From the NCBI RefSeq assembly GCF_016755875.1, contig NZ_BNED01000005.1, positions 8,135,501-8,199,500 of the forward strand: DNA of 64,000 nt, read 5' to 3'. This DNA comes from Streptomyces spororaveus. Its GTDB lineage: Bacteria > Actinomycetota > Actinomycetes > Streptomycetales > Streptomycetaceae. The notes beneath the pieces are model-generated. The model was given only the letters and a program-made list of their open reading frames with translations, was not told where the DNA came from and did not search any database. Shown here piece by piece: positions 49,144-58,440 of the stretch; positions within the stretch are counted from its first letter, which is position 1; each line of letters starts with the position of its first letter. The position numbers and the translations under genes are program-made.

Positions 49144-52100
49144 CTACACCCTCCCCGCTCGGGCCGATACGGTGACGTGGTCCACCCGCATCGCATGACC
49201 GGGCTCGGTCGCCGGACCCGCGCCCGCGCCGTCGGCGAGCGGCAGACCGCCGCCGACCGCCACGTTCAGGATCAGGAACAGACCGTGCTCCACGGCCGCC
49301 TTCCACGTTCCGGGGTCCATCAGGCCGGCGGTCACCCGGTGGTACATCCGCCCGTCCAGATACCAGCGCACCTCCTCCGCGCCCGGCGCGAGGTCGACTT
49401 CGACGGCGTACGAGTGGAACGCCGTACGGCAGCCGCCGCACGGCTGCGGACCGGACGTCAGCCCCGCGGGCTCCCGGCAGGGCCCGCCGTCCACGACACC
49501 GCAGTGCATCGTGGCGAAGACCGTGTCCCGTCCGTTGACGGACTCCATGACGTCGAGCTCCCCGACGCCCGGCCACCCCGTGTACCCGTCGCGCAGCGGA
49601 GCGCCCAGGGTCCAGAACGCCGGCCAGTACCCCGCCGCCTTCTCCCCGGTCACGTCCGGCAGGGCGATCGACGCCTCGATCCGCAGCACCCCGCCGGGTG
49701 GCGGCGCGAAGTCGGAGCGCCGTGTCTCGATCCGCCCCGAACTCCACTGCCCGTCCTTCCGCGTGGGCACGATCTCCAACGCGCCCTTCCCGTCCAGGCG
49801 GACGTTGTCGGTCGAGTCGGTCATCGTCTCGATCTCACCGGTGCCCCACCGCGGCGCGGGGCAGCCCGGGTAGCAGGTGCCGACGTCGTGGATCCAGTCG
49901 GCGGCGGACGCAGGCGCACCCGCCGGGCCGTCGAAGTCGTCGCGCATCAGCCGCGTCCACCCGTCCGCGCCCGGTGCGGCCACGTCCGCCGCCGCCGCGT
50001 CCGCGGCGGGCAGCAGCCCGGCCTCGTCGAGCAGCCGCTCCAACCGGTCGGTCAGGACCACGGCCGCCGTATTGGTCAGGTGCGCGTCGTCCCGGTAGAG
50101 CAGGATCCGGTCGAGCACGGCCGGGCACGTCGGCCCGTCGCCCGGGCACAGCACCCGGTTGACCCCGACGCTCCGTACGCCGGGCAGCGCGCCGGACGCG
50201 ATCCGCCGCGCCAGCGGATCCGGCAGCCAGGCGTCCGCGCGGCCGAACGCGCAGTCGGCGGGGGACCCGGGACTGCCGGAGACGCACGCCGGGACGTCTC
50301 TCCCGGGTACGGGCGTGTCCTCGATGTAGACGATCGGCGCTCCCAGGGCGCGCAGCGGCGTCAGCGTCTTCTCCCAGGCCTCGGAGAGCAGCTTCGCGTC
50401 GTCGGTGTACCGGTTCAGCGAGGCGATCACGATGAGGCGCGGCTTCGGCCGCTGCCGCAGCCGCTCCAGGGAGTCGGCCCGCCAGGTGTCGCACTCCCGG
50501 TAGGCGCGCCCGAGCTGCGGGCTGTCCACCGTCAGCTCCGGCAGCGGGCAGCCCTGCTTGACCAGCTCCTCCAGTGCCCAGCCCCGCCGGGCGGCCGTGG
50601 CCAGCACCGGGGAGAACCACTGCCCGGCGTGCGAGTCGCCCAGCAGCACGATCCGGTCCGGACTGTCCACCGCGCCGAACAGGCAGTCCGGGCTCCGGGT
50701 CCCGGCCGGCGCGACCTCGCACGCCCCGTCCGGCGGGAAGTCACCGCGCGCCTGCGCGGGAGTCGGCACCACCGGGCCGTCGACGAGAGGCGTACCGGCC
50801 GTGCGGGCGAGCAGCGTGGGTCCCGACACCGCACCCGGGGGCAGTCCCTGCGTGTCGACCGGGCCGGCCGGGCCCAGCAGGCGCAGTGTCGTCGTACCCA
50901 CCACCAGCGCGAGGGCCACCGGCAGCACGATCGCCGAGACGCCCACCGACAGTCCGCGGCGGGGCAGTTCGGAGACCGTACGGCTGCGGCGCAGCGGCTG
51001 CTCGACCCAGCGCGTGGTGGCGAGGGCGGGCAGTGCGGCCGCCAGCGTCAGCGCGGTCCGCGCGGGCCAGCCGAGCGTACCGAGCCGGGCCTCGGCGAGG
51101 ACGAGCAGCGGCCAGTGCCACAGGTACAGGTTGTAGGACAGCCGCCCGACGGCCCGGGGCGCCCGCCCCGACAGCAGCCGCCCCACGTCCCACCTGCCCT
51201 GGGTGTGCCGCTCGCCCCGGCCGGGGATCGCGGCGAGGATCACGGCGGCGGTGGCCAGGGTCGGTACGAGCGCCGCGTGACCGGGGTACGGGGTCCCGGC
51301 GTCGTACGACACGACGCACCAGGCGATCGCCGCGGCCCCGGCCCAGCCGCACAGCAGCCGCAGCGGTCGCGGACCGCGCATCAGGTGCCAGGGCAGCAGG
51401 GCGAGCAGCGCCCCGACGCCGAACTGCCAGACCCGCGGGGGTGTTCCGAGGTAGGCGAGCGACACCGAATGCCCGGTCCAGTACACCGCGAGGGCGAAGG
51501 AGCCCAGGGTGAGCGGCGCGGTGGCCAGCAGCACGACGAGGCGCACGGCCCGGCCGCGCCGGACCGCACGCGCCGCGCCCAGTACCAGGACCGCCAGCAG
51601 CGGGGCCCAGAACAGGTAGAACTGCTCCTCGACGGCGAGGGACCAGAAATGCAGCAGCGGGCTCTGGTCGTGCCCGGCGGCGAGGTAGTCGGTGCGCTGC
51701 GACACGAACCGCCAGTTGGCGAAGGAGAGGGCGGCCGCGACGACGTCGTACTCCATGTCGGTCCGGCGCAGAGGTACGGTCAGCCAGGCCCCGGCGGCCG
51801 CCACCCCGACGAGCACCACGGCGGCGGAGGGCAGCAGCCGCCGGGCGCGCCGCGAGAAGAAGTCACCGAGTCGGATCCGGCCGGTGGTGATCGCCTCCCG
51901 GACCAGCAGGCCGGTGATGAGGTACCCGGAGATGACGAAGAAGACGTCCACGCCGACGAAGCCGCCGGTCGCCCAGGGGATGCCGGCGTGGAAGGCGAGT
52001 ACGGCGAGGACGGCGACCGCGCGCAGGCCCGCGATGTCGGGCCGGAAGGCGGACCGGTGCGGGCTCGGCCCGGACTCCGTGCCGGAACGGGATCCGGACG

Positions 52101-52170
52101 GCAGGTCCACGGCCCCGGGGGCGGCGCCCCTGCGGGGCCGGCGCCGGCCGGGTGTGACGGGGAAGGACAT
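49144..52170 (-). CDS. Acyltransferase-3 / SGNH / GH16 trimodular membrane protein
   Basis: A 1008-residue protein with three enzyme modules. Residues about 40-400 are an OafA/YrhL-type acyltransferase_3 domain of about ten helices (RPDIAGLRAVAVLAVLAFHA, FVGVDVFFVISGYLITGLLV, HFWSLAVEEQFYLFWAPLL). Residues about 500-745 are an extracytoplasmic SGNH domain (VLLGDSHAGQW, DDAHLT). Residues about 770-1008 are a GH16 glucanase domain with ELDVME (871-876), Glu871 nucleophile and Glu876 acid/base. The first two modules together are known from O-acetyltransferases; the GH16 tail is unusual. It starts 14 bases after the GT2 stop, so it should modify and trim the polymer made by that synthase. Confidence 0.9.
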   Translation of the reverse strand: MSFPVTPGRRRPRRGAAPGAVDLPSGSRSGTESGPSPHRSAFRPDIAGLRAVAVLAVLAFHAGIPWATGGFVGVDVFFVISGYLITGLLVREAITTGRIRLGDFFSRRARRLLPSAAVVLVGVAAAGAWLTVPLRRTDMEYDVVAAALSFANWRFVSQRTDYLAAGHDQSPLLHFWSLAVEEQFYLFWAPLLAVLVLGAARAVRRGRAVRLVVLLATAPLTLGSFALAVYWTGHSVSLAYLGTPPRVWQFGVGALLALLPWHLMRGPRPLRLLCGWAGAAAIAWCVVSYDAGTPYPGHAALVPTLATAAVILAAIPGRGERHTQGRWDVGRLLSGRAPRAVGRLSYNLYLWHWPLLVLAEARLGTLGWPARTALTLAAALPALATTRWVEQPLRRSRTVSELPRRGLSVGVSAIVLPVALALVVGTTTLRLLGPAGPVDTQGLPPGAVSGPTLLARTAGTPLVDGPVVPTPAQARGDFPPDGACEVAPAGTRSPDCLFGAVDSPDRIVLLGDSHAGQWFSPVLATAARRGWALEELVKQGCPLPELTVDSPQLGRAYRECDTWRADSLERLRQRPKPRLIVIASLNRYTDDAKLLSEAWEKTLTPLRALGAPIVYIEDTPVPGRDVPACVSGSPGSPADCAFGRADAWLPDPLARRIASGALPGVRSVGVNRVLCPGDGPTCPAVLDRILLYRDDAHLTNTAAVVLTDRLERLLDEAGLLPAADAAAADVAAPGADGWTRLMRDDFDGPAGAPASAADWIHDVGTCYPGCPAPRWGTGEIETMTDSTDNVRLDGKGALEIVPTRKDGQWSSGRIETRRSDFAPPPGGVLRIEASIALPDVTGEKAAGYWPAFWTLGAPLRDGYTGWPGVGELDVMESVNGRDTVFATMHCGVVDGGPCREPAGLTSGPQPCGGCRTAFHSYAVEVDLAPGAEEVRWYLDGRMYHRVTAGLMDPGTWKAAVEHGLFLILNVAVGGGLPLADGAGAGPATEPGHAMRVDHVTVSARAGRV

Positions 52171-52184
52171 GCGGAGGGTGCCTT

Positions 52185-53867
52185 TCAACTCAGCCAGGGA
52201 AGCATCGGGTCGACCCACCCCGACGCCAGCAGGCCGGTCAGCAGGAGGACCGCGGAGGCGGCGACCGTCTCGGGCCAGCGACGCGGCAGCACGCCACCGC
52301 GCGAGCGCAGGGCGGCCCGTACCCGGACCCGTACCGGTCCCGCGGCCGGGTGCAGTTCGGCCACCAGGTCCCGGATCAGCGGGACGTTGATCTGGCACTG
52401 CACCAGGAGGTAGAGGAGCAGCCCCCAGTTGGGCTCCCAGCCGTTGCGGGCCACGGCCAGCGCGAGCCCGGTGGCCGCGGCGCCGTTGGAGAGGACGAGC
52501 CAGACCAGGGAGACGGCGACGACCCGGCGGGCCATGCCGCCCGCCGGCCCCGCGCTCCGCGCACCGGTGGGCACCCAGGCGGCGCCGCGCCCCCGCAGCG
52601 TGTGCACGAACGCGGTCGCGGCGGCCACGCTGGTCAGGACGTTCGCCCGGATGACCTCCACCCGCCAGCGGGTGCGGCTGATCCGCGGCAGCAGCACGTG
52701 CCACAGCCACAGCGGGGCGAGCAGGGGCAGTACGTGCCAGGGCCGGATGTGGTCCGGGAACCAGAACATCATGACCAGCGGCGGGAGCGGTGCCGCGAAG
52801 GTGTTCACCGCGGTGGTCAGGTAGCCGACGATGCCCTCGTAGAAGCACAGCCGCATCCGCCAGGGGGCGCGCATCCGCCGCAGCACGGGCGTGCCGAGCA
52901 GGTGGAGGTTGCCCATCGCCCACCGGTACTGCTGGTTGACGAAGGAGGTGACCCGGTCGGGCGAGGTTCCCTTGGCGACGAGCACCGGCACGTACAGGGT
53001 GCGGAACCCCTGCTCGTGGAGGGCGAGCCCGGTGTACAGGTCCTCGCTGTGGTCGAGCCGGGCGAAGCCGCCGGCCAGGTCGATCGCGCTGCGCCGGTAC
53101 ACGGCGTTGCTGCCGCAGCAGATGGCGGCGTCACTCGCGTCCCGGGAGGGCTGGATCCAGCGGAAGAACCACTCCTGCGCGGAGCCGGCGGCCCGCTGGA
53201 CCCACCCCATGGTCGCGTCGGTGTCGAAGCACTGGGGGCTCTGCACGATGCCGACGGCCGGGTCGGCCAGGTACGGCACGAGGTGGTGCAGGAAGTCCGG
53301 CCGCGGGGCGAAGTCCGCGTCCAGGATCGCGATGAACTCGGCGCCGCTCAGGGTGAGCGCGTGGTTGAGGTTGCCGGCCTTCTTCAGATGCCCCCGGTCG
53401 GGTCGTACGACGTACGCGTAGCCGTACGAGGAGGCGAGCGCGGCGACCTCGGGCCGGCCGGCGTCGTCCAGGACCCAGACGTTCAGCGCGCCGGGCCACT
53501 CGACGGCCGCGACCGCGCGGTAGGCGTTGGCGAGCACGTCGAGCGGCTCGCCGCAGGTCGGCAGGTACAGGTCGACGCCGGGGAGCGCGGCCGGCTTCCA
53601 GGCGTGGACGAGCACCTCGTGCGACTGCCGGGTGAGCCGGCGCTGGCGCAGGCTGTTGACGGACGACAGGGCGAGGGCGACGACGTTGAGCCCGAGGACG
53701 GCGAGGAACGCCCACAGGGCCGGTGTCCGCAGGGCGAAGGCGAACATGGTCGCCGCCGTGAACACGAAGGCCAGCGAGGTACTGACGAGGACCCAGCGGC
53801 GCTGCGGACCGAAGTACCAGTAGAGCTCTTCGTCGGATGGTGGTTGCGGAAGATGATGAATGGTCAT
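52185..53867 (-). CDS. Cellulose-synthase-like GT2 glycosyltransferase
   Basis: A 560-residue processive family-2 glycosyltransferase. Two N-terminal helices, a cytoplasmic catalytic domain with DDAG (134-137), DADF (183-186), SED (274-276) and QQYRW (312-316), then several C-terminal membrane helices. The D,D,D,QxxRW set marks a beta-glycan synthase of CslA/BcsA type. There is no PilZ domain, and no GlxA, BcsB or cyclic-di-GMP gene beside it. The next gene, 14 bases downstream, is the acyltransferase-SGNH-GH16 fusion, so the operon probably makes and decorates an exported beta-glucan. ATG 53867 follows a GGGGGG ribosome site. Confidence 0.92.
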   Translation of the reverse strand: MTIHHLPQPPSDEELYWYFGPQRRWVLVSTSLAFVFTAATMFAFALRTPALWAFLAVLGLNVVALALSSVNSLRQRRLTRQSHEVLVHAWKPAALPGVDLYLPTCGEPLDVLANAYRAVAAVEWPGALNVWVLDDAGRPEVAALASSYGYAYVVRPDRGHLKKAGNLNHALTLSGAEFIAILDADFAPRPDFLHHLVPYLADPAVGIVQSPQCFDTDATMGWVQRAAGSAQEWFFRWIQPSRDASDAAICCGSNAVYRRSAIDLAGGFARLDHSEDLYTGLALHEQGFRTLYVPVLVAKGTSPDRVTSFVNQQYRWAMGNLHLLGTPVLRRMRAPWRMRLCFYEGIVGYLTTAVNTFAAPLPPLVMMFWFPDHIRPWHVLPLLAPLWLWHVLLPRISRTRWRVEVIRANVLTSVAAATAFVHTLRGRGAAWVPTGARSAGPAGGMARRVVAVSLVWLVLSNGAAATGLALAVARNGWEPNWGLLLYLLVQCQINVPLIRDLVAELHPAAGPVRVRVRAALRSRGGVLPRRWPETVAASAVLLLTGLLASGWVDPMLPWLS

Positions 53868-54262
53868 AAAGCCCCCCACAGCTGTGCATGTACCCGTTTC
53901 AGGCGGCCGATCCTAGTGGTAAAGGTATAGACCAACTGTTGCGGGAACGTGGCGCCGGGACCAATGCGCCACGAATTGGCGCGACTTCAATGGTCCAGAC
54001 CTCTCGCGGTCGCCATTCGACCGGCAGCGCCCGGTGCATTCGGGAAGGCGTGGGCCACAGGGGGATGAACAGTCCTGGAACTGCGTGCACGACGCCCGGC
54101 CCGCGCGCGATGTTGCCAGGCGGGCGGTGAGGGGCGGTGGCGGGCGGTCAGGAGGCCCGGAAGGGATTCGTCCGGTTCGTTCGGTTCGGGTCAGGGCGGT
54201 CTCGGGCACGCCGTGGCGAGCACCCCCGTGGTTCGCCACGGCGTGTGCGAGGCCGCCCTGCG
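53868..54262. other. Intergenic region upstream of the GT2 operon
   Basis: 395 bases with no convincing gene. The right part carries G/C- and TTCGG-rich sequence after the TetR stop; the left part, more AT-rich than its surroundings (53930-54000), must hold the GT2 promoter. No clear operator found. Confidence 0.5.
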
Positions 54263-54907
54263 TCAGTGGGCGGGGGCGGGCGGGGCCGTCTCGGGCGTGC
54301 CCGTGGGATCGAATCGGGTGATGCGCTGCGGGGGGACGATCGTGGGGAGGAGGAAGTTCCACAGGTCGGCGACGCGCGTGTGGAGGTCTTCACGGCGGGT
54401 TCGGACGTACGAGGTGACCTGGATGCCGGTGAAAGCACCGACGAGCAGGGTCGAGAGGTCCCGGACATCGAGCGACGGGTGTATGTCACCGCGCTGCTGA
54501 GCGGGGGTCAGGCAGCTGCGGCAGGTGTCGATCCAGGCGTCGTAGGGAGCCGGGTCGGGGTGGGTGAAGGAGCCGAACTCGATGACCAGGCGGATGCCGG
54601 CGCGGATGCGGACGTTGGTGCGCAGCCCGTGGGCCATCTGGTGGGTGAGGTCGATGACGGTCTGCAGGCCCGGGTTCGCGAGGGAGGGGACGTTCTCGGC
54701 GACCTGGAACTGCTCGTCCATCAGAGTGCGGGCCAGGGCTTCCTTGGACGGGAAGTGGAAGTAGAGGGCGCCCTTGGTGACTCCGGCGTTCTTGACGACG
54801 TCGCTGAGGCTGGTGCCTTCGAATCCGCTGAGGTCGAAGGCGGTCGCCGCGCCGTCGAGTATGGCTTGGCGGGTGATCTCGGCCCGCTCCTGTCTGGCCC
54901 TCGCCAC
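54263..54907 (-). CDS. TetR-family gamma-butyrolactone-receptor-like regulator
   Basis: A 214-residue regulator of the ArpA/ScbR type. The N-terminus ARARQERAEITRQAILDGAA, then FEGTSLSDVVKNAGVTKGAL and YFHFPSKEALARTLMDEQF are hallmarks of butyrolactone receptors and pseudo-receptors. The ligand domain contains the usual buried Trp (ADLWNFLLP). The GTG start at 54907 follows GAGGA nine bases upstream and fits family length; a TTG 19 codons earlier is less likely. No AfsA-type butyrolactone synthase is adjacent, so it may be an orphan or pseudo-receptor. An ARE-like site lies upstream. Confidence 0.9.
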   Translation of the reverse strand: MARARQERAEITRQAILDGAATAFDLSGFEGTSLSDVVKNAGVTKGALYFHFPSKEALARTLMDEQFQVAENVPSLANPGLQTVIDLTHQMAHGLRTNVRIRAGIRLVIEFGSFTHPDPAPYDAWIDTCRSCLTPAQQRGDIHPSLDVRDLSTLLVGAFTGIQVTSYVRTRREDLHTRVADLWNFLLPTIVPPQRITRFDPTGTPETAPPAPAH

Positions 54908-54981
54908 GTTCCGGTCGTCCTCCTGGTCACTGCCCGAGCGCTGTTCGCCGCGGCGTGCCGTCAATCTAGTCGGGTAAACGG

Positions 54982-55010
54982 AAAAGAAACCAGTCGGCAG
55001 GTACTTTTTT
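54982..55010. promoter_or_regulatory. ARE-like operator
   Basis: AAAAGAAACC is inverted against GGTACTTTTTT around an AGTCGGCA centre, resembling the autoregulatory elements bound by butyrolactone receptors. It is 75 bases upstream of the receptor-like gene, which suits autorepression. A weaker related stretch (CAGAACCGGCAAGTGAAAAA, near 55130) precedes the divergent DinB gene. Confidence 0.5.
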
Positions 55011-55187
55011 GCGAAGGCGGTGAGCGGTTCGGGGAGTTGTGTGGCTCTTTGCGTGATTCTTTTTCGGCGGTGAACGTGTCGGCACGCTCAAAGAACCTGC
55101 TGTGTCAGTGAGTTGACCGACCCTGACAGAACCGGCAAGTGAAAAAACACGGTGGGCGGGAGCCCGGCCGGATGTGATGATCGCCCG

Positions 55188-55694
55188 GTGATCGATGAAC
55201 AGCGAACCCGGCCCGTGCTGGTGGGCGACGAGCGCGCCACCCTGACCAGCGTCCTGCAGCGGCAGCGGGACACCCTGATGATGAAGTGCGCGGGGCTGAG
55301 TGATCAGCAGCTGCGGATGCGGGCGGTGGCCCCGTCCGGGCTGAGCCTGCTGGGGCTGGTGCGCCACCTCGCGGAGGTCGAGCGCGGATGGTTCCGCAAC
55401 GTCCTCGGCGGGGAGGACGTACGGGGCTACTTCACGAAGAACGAGGCGGGGGAGTGGACGGAGTTCCACGTCGAGGACGCGGACGTGGCCGACTCGTTCC
55501 GGCTCTGGGAGGAGACGTGCGAGCGGTCGCGCGCGATCGTGGACGCCGCCGAGTCCCTTGACGTGACGGGGCACTTCGGCGACCGGTCGTACTCCCTGCA
55601 CTACATCCTGGCCCACATGATCGAGGAGTACGCCCGCCACAACGGGCACGCGGACCTGCTGCGCGAGGCGATCGACGGGACGACCGGGGAATGA
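55188..55694 (+). CDS. DinB-family protein
   Basis: A 168-residue DinB/DUF664-type four-helix protein. Metal ligand positions appear in LGLVRHLAEVERGWF (His near residue 60) and in YILAHMIEEYARHNGHADLL (two His). Relatives include metal-dependent thiol transferases using mycothiol or bacillithiol, but the substrate is unknown. The GTG start at 55188 gives the usual length. The stop overlaps the next gene's ATG, coupling it to the MBL-fold hydrolase. Confidence 0.88.
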   Translation: MIDEQRTRPVLVGDERATLTSVLQRQRDTLMMKCAGLSDQQLRMRAVAPSGLSLLGLVRHLAEVERGWFRNVLGGEDVRGYFTKNEAGEWTEFHVEDADVADSFRLWEETCERSRAIVDAAESLDVTGHFGDRSYSLHYILAHMIEEYARHNGHADLLREAIDGTTGE

Positions 55695-56296
55695 GCGACA
55701 TGCGGATCACGAAGTACACCCACGCGTGCGTCCGGATCGAGCAGGACGGGCGGGTCCTCGTCATCGATCCCGGTACCTGGAGCGAACCGTCCGCCCTGGC
55801 CGGCGCGGACGCCGTGCTGGTGACCCACGAGCACGCCGACCACGTCGACGTGCTGCGCCTGGCCGGACTCGGCGTGCCGGTCTACGCCCCCGCCGAGGCG
55901 GACCTGCCACGGCTGGACGTCATCGGGGTGTCCTCCGGTACGGAGTTCACCGCCGCGGGCTTCCGCGTACGGGCGGTCGGCGGCCGCCATGCCTTCATCT
56001 ACGGCGGCGAGCCCGACTGCGCGAACCTCGGCTACGTCGTCGACGACGCGGTCTACCATCCGGGTGACTCGCTGCACGTGCCCGAGCAGGAGATCGAGAC
56101 GCTGCTGGTGCCGGTGCAGGGGTCGTGGCTGAAAATGGTGGAAGCGATCGATTTCGTCAAGGCCGTCGGCCCGCGGCGGGCGTTCGGCATTCACGACGCC
56201 CAGATCAACGACCGCGGCCTCGGCAGCGTCAACGGCTGGCTCGACGAGGAGACTTCCCACGGCTACCGGTATCTGAGGCCCGGCGAAACGCTCTGA
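55691..56296 (+). CDS. MBL-fold hydrolase (UlaG-like)
   Basis: A 201-residue metallo-beta-lactamase-fold protein of the short UlaG/lactonase-like type: MRITKYTHACVRIEQDGRVL, DPGTWSE, the metal motif THEHADH and later YHPGDSL and FGIHDAQIN. The substrate is not evident. The start codon overlaps the DinB stop (ATGA). Both genes might be induced through the receptor-like TetR protein that diverges from them. Confidence 0.88.
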   Translation: MSDMRITKYTHACVRIEQDGRVLVIDPGTWSEPSALAGADAVLVTHEHADHVDVLRLAGLGVPVYAPAEADLPRLDVIGVSSGTEFTAAGFRVRAVGGRHAFIYGGEPDCANLGYVVDDAVYHPGDSLHVPEQEIETLLVPVQGSWLKMVEAIDFVKAVGPRRAFGIHDAQINDRGLGSVNGWLDEETSHGYRYLRPGETL

Positions 56297-56376
56297 GGCG
56301 AGGGCTCCAGCAGGAGTCCCGCCCGACCTGCTCCCGGCCCCGCCACCTGCGGAGGGAGCAGGATAGTCTCCGTCGA

Positions 56377-57675
56377 ATGGTTCGACAGGGATCCCTCTCC
56401 ACGCTGCGGCACAAGCCATTCCGGTTATTTCTTCTGGCACGTCTCATCTCGATGAGCGGAACGGCGATGGCCCCCGTGGCCCTGGCCTTCGCGGTGTTCG
56501 GGTTCGACAGCAGCCCGGCATCGCTCGCGATCGTCCTCGCCGCCAACACCGCACCGCAGTTCGTCCTCCTGCTCGTCGGTGGAGTGATCGCGGACCGGTT
56601 CTCCCGGCGACGGGTCATCGTGATCGGCAATGTGGTGCCCGCCGTCACCCAGGGCTGCGTCGCGCTCCTCGTGGTGTCGGGAACGGCCACCACCGGGCGG
56701 ATCGCCCTGTTCGCGGCGCTGGCGGGCTGTGCGTCGGCGCTGACCCAGCCCGCCCTGAACAGCCTGCTGCCGCAGCTCGTCGGTCCCGGCGAGCTGCAGC
56801 AGGCGAACGCGCTGATGCGGTTGCCCGGCCATGTCATCCGCATCATCGCGCCGGCGGTCGGCGGCGCCCTCGTCGCGTTCGTCGGTCCGGAACTGACCCT
56901 GGGCTGGGACGCCGCCAGTTTCGCGGTAGCGGCGGTGCTCTGCAGCCGTCTTGACGTGTCCGGACCCGTCAAGACGGCTGCTTCAGTCCTCCGCGACTTC
57001 AAAGACGGCTGGAAAGAGTTCTCCCGTCTCTCCTGGGTATGGGCCTACACGCTGTCCGGCACCGTGGTGGTCGCCCTCTGGCTCGGCGGATATCAGCTTC
57101 TCGGTCCCGTGATGGCCGGCAGTAGTCATCTGGGTGCTCCTTCATGGGGAATCGTCCAGGGGGCCTTCGCGGCGGGCCTGCTCCTGGGCGGGATCGTCTC
57201 GCTCAAATGGAAGCCGTCCAGGATCATGGTCGTGTGCGTGTGCGCCAACCTGCCGCTCGCGCTGCCCTTCCTCGCGCTCGCCTGGGGCGCGCCGCTGGCC
57301 GTGCTGGCCGGGGCGGCCGTCATGGCGGGCATCGGCCTGGACATCGCGATCGTCTGCTGGAACACAGCCGTGCAGGAACAGCTTCCGTCCGAGGTGCTCG
57401 GGCGGGTCAGCTCCTTCAGCTCGGCCGGTGAGCTCATGTCCGTGCCGCTGGGCTACCTCGTCGTGGGCGCCGCGGCGACCTCGCTCGGTACCGAGTCCGT
57501 CCTGGTCTGGAGTGCCGTACTGATGACCGTGGCGAGCCTGGTGCTGCTGCTCGCCCCGGGCGTGTGGGCGGTACGCAGGCTGCCCGCGGACCCGGGTCCG
57601 GCCGCGGTGGCGGCGGGAGATCGGGGCAGTCGGGGCCGTACCGGCCGGGCGCCCGATCAGGTGGCCCGCCCGTAG
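56377..57675 (+). CDS. MFS transporter
   Basis: A 432-residue major facilitator of the enterobactin-exporter/tetracycline-pump-like MFS_3 type with about 12 helices. The loop 2-3 motif is GVIADRFSRRRVIVIGN. LRHKPFRLFLLARLISMSGT is a common start for macrolide-type exporters in Actinobacteria. The substrate is unknown. The last 19 bases overlap the 3' end of the convergent NlpC gene. Confidence 0.9.
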   Translation: MVRQGSLSTLRHKPFRLFLLARLISMSGTAMAPVALAFAVFGFDSSPASLAIVLAANTAPQFVLLLVGGVIADRFSRRRVIVIGNVVPAVTQGCVALLVVSGTATTGRIALFAALAGCASALTQPALNSLLPQLVGPGELQQANALMRLPGHVIRIIAPAVGGALVAFVGPELTLGWDAASFAVAAVLCSRLDVSGPVKTAASVLRDFKDGWKEFSRLSWVWAYTLSGTVVVALWLGGYQLLGPVMAGSSHLGAPSWGIVQGAFAAGLLLGGIVSLKWKPSRIMVVCVCANLPLALPFLALAWGAPLAVLAGAAVMAGIGLDIAIVCWNTAVQEQLPSEVLGRVSSFSSAGELMSVPLGYLVVGAAATSLGTESVLVWSAVLMTVASLVLLLAPGVWAVRRLPADPGPAAVAAGDRGSRGRTGRAPDQVARP

Positions 57676-58154
57676 CGGACTGCTGAGCTCCAGATCCGCT
57701 CCAGGCGCACCCGGGTGCCGGGGCGCGGGGCATGCCAGATCCGGTCGTCGCCGGCGTAGATCCCGACGTGGGTCATGGTCTCGCCGCTGGGGAAGAAGAC
57801 GAGGTCCCCGGCCGCGCGATCGGCCTCGGGGATGTGGCGGGTGTGCTCGTACTGCTGCTCGGCTGTGCGTGGAAGCCGTTTGCCCGCCTTCTTGAAGGCG
57901 TAGAGGGTCAGGCCCGAGCAGTCGAAGCGTTTGGGTCCGGTGGCGCCGTAGGCGTACGGCGAGCCCTGTTTGGAGGCGGCCACCGCGACGGCTCTGGCGC
58001 CATAGGCGGCCTCGGCGTGCGCCGGGGCCGCGGGGCCGGTCGTCACGGCGGCCGTCAGGAGCAGCAGGGAGAGGACGGCGCGGGCTCTGGGGCAACAACA
58101 GGTGGTGAGAAGGCCCTTTGGGGCCTTTCGGAAGTCGGTCCTGAAGCAGGACAT
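57657..58154 (-). CDS. Secreted NlpC/P60 endopeptidase
   Basis: A 165-residue exported peptidoglycan endopeptidase. After a signal region (about 1-47, ending PAHAEAA) the catalytic domain has Cys79 in FDCSGLT, His129 in MTHVGIYAG and His141 in IWHAP: the NlpC/P60 Cys-His-His triad. Such enzymes cut the D-Glu-diaminopimelate bond in stem peptides. GGAGG lies upstream of the ATG. There is no binding (LysM/SH3) domain, so it is the minimal form. Confidence 0.92.
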   Translation of the reverse strand: MSCFRTDFRKAPKGLLTTCCCPRARAVLSLLLLTAAVTTGPAAPAHAEAAYGARAVAVAASKQGSPYAYGATGPKRFDCSGLTLYAFKKAGKRLPRTAEQQYEHTRHIPEADRAAGDLVFFPSGETMTHVGIYAGDDRIWHAPRPGTRVRLERIWSSAVRYGRAT

Positions 58155-58298
58155 CGTGATACCTCCGCAGTCGGTTGGCAGATGACAGTCAGATCAGCGG
58201 TCGGGGTCCTGTTCTCGGTCGGATACGTCATGGGTCTGACGGCGGACCAGTTTTCTCCGACGGGATCGGCCGGACGGCATCGGACACAGTCTGATTTG

Positions 58299-58323
58299 TC
58301 TCGATTTTGCATTCGATTCGAGA
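58299..58323. promoter_or_regulatory. Inverted repeat in an AT-rich promoter gap
   Basis: TCTCGA and TCGAGA flank a 13-base AT-rich centre between the divergent NlpC and S66 peptidase genes. The gap (58155-58440) is much more AT-rich than its surroundings around 58290-58350 and should hold both promoters. Confidence 0.4.
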
Positions 58324-58440
58324 TGATAAGCCTGAATGATTGCCATATGGGTGCGCCCGACATGCCGTTGCGCGGCTCCGGCGCGGCCCGCCCCGGATAA
58401 TCGACGCGAGGACGGATCCGCCGACTTCTATGATCATCCG

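Noticed and set aside
58155..58440. A c-di-AMP (ydaO) riboswitch before the NlpC/P60 gene
   Set aside because: Such riboswitches often precede actinobacterial cell-wall hydrolases, and AACCGACTGCGG looks vaguely similar, but I could not find the GAACC/GGGTGAATC core pairing. A covariance-model search would decide.
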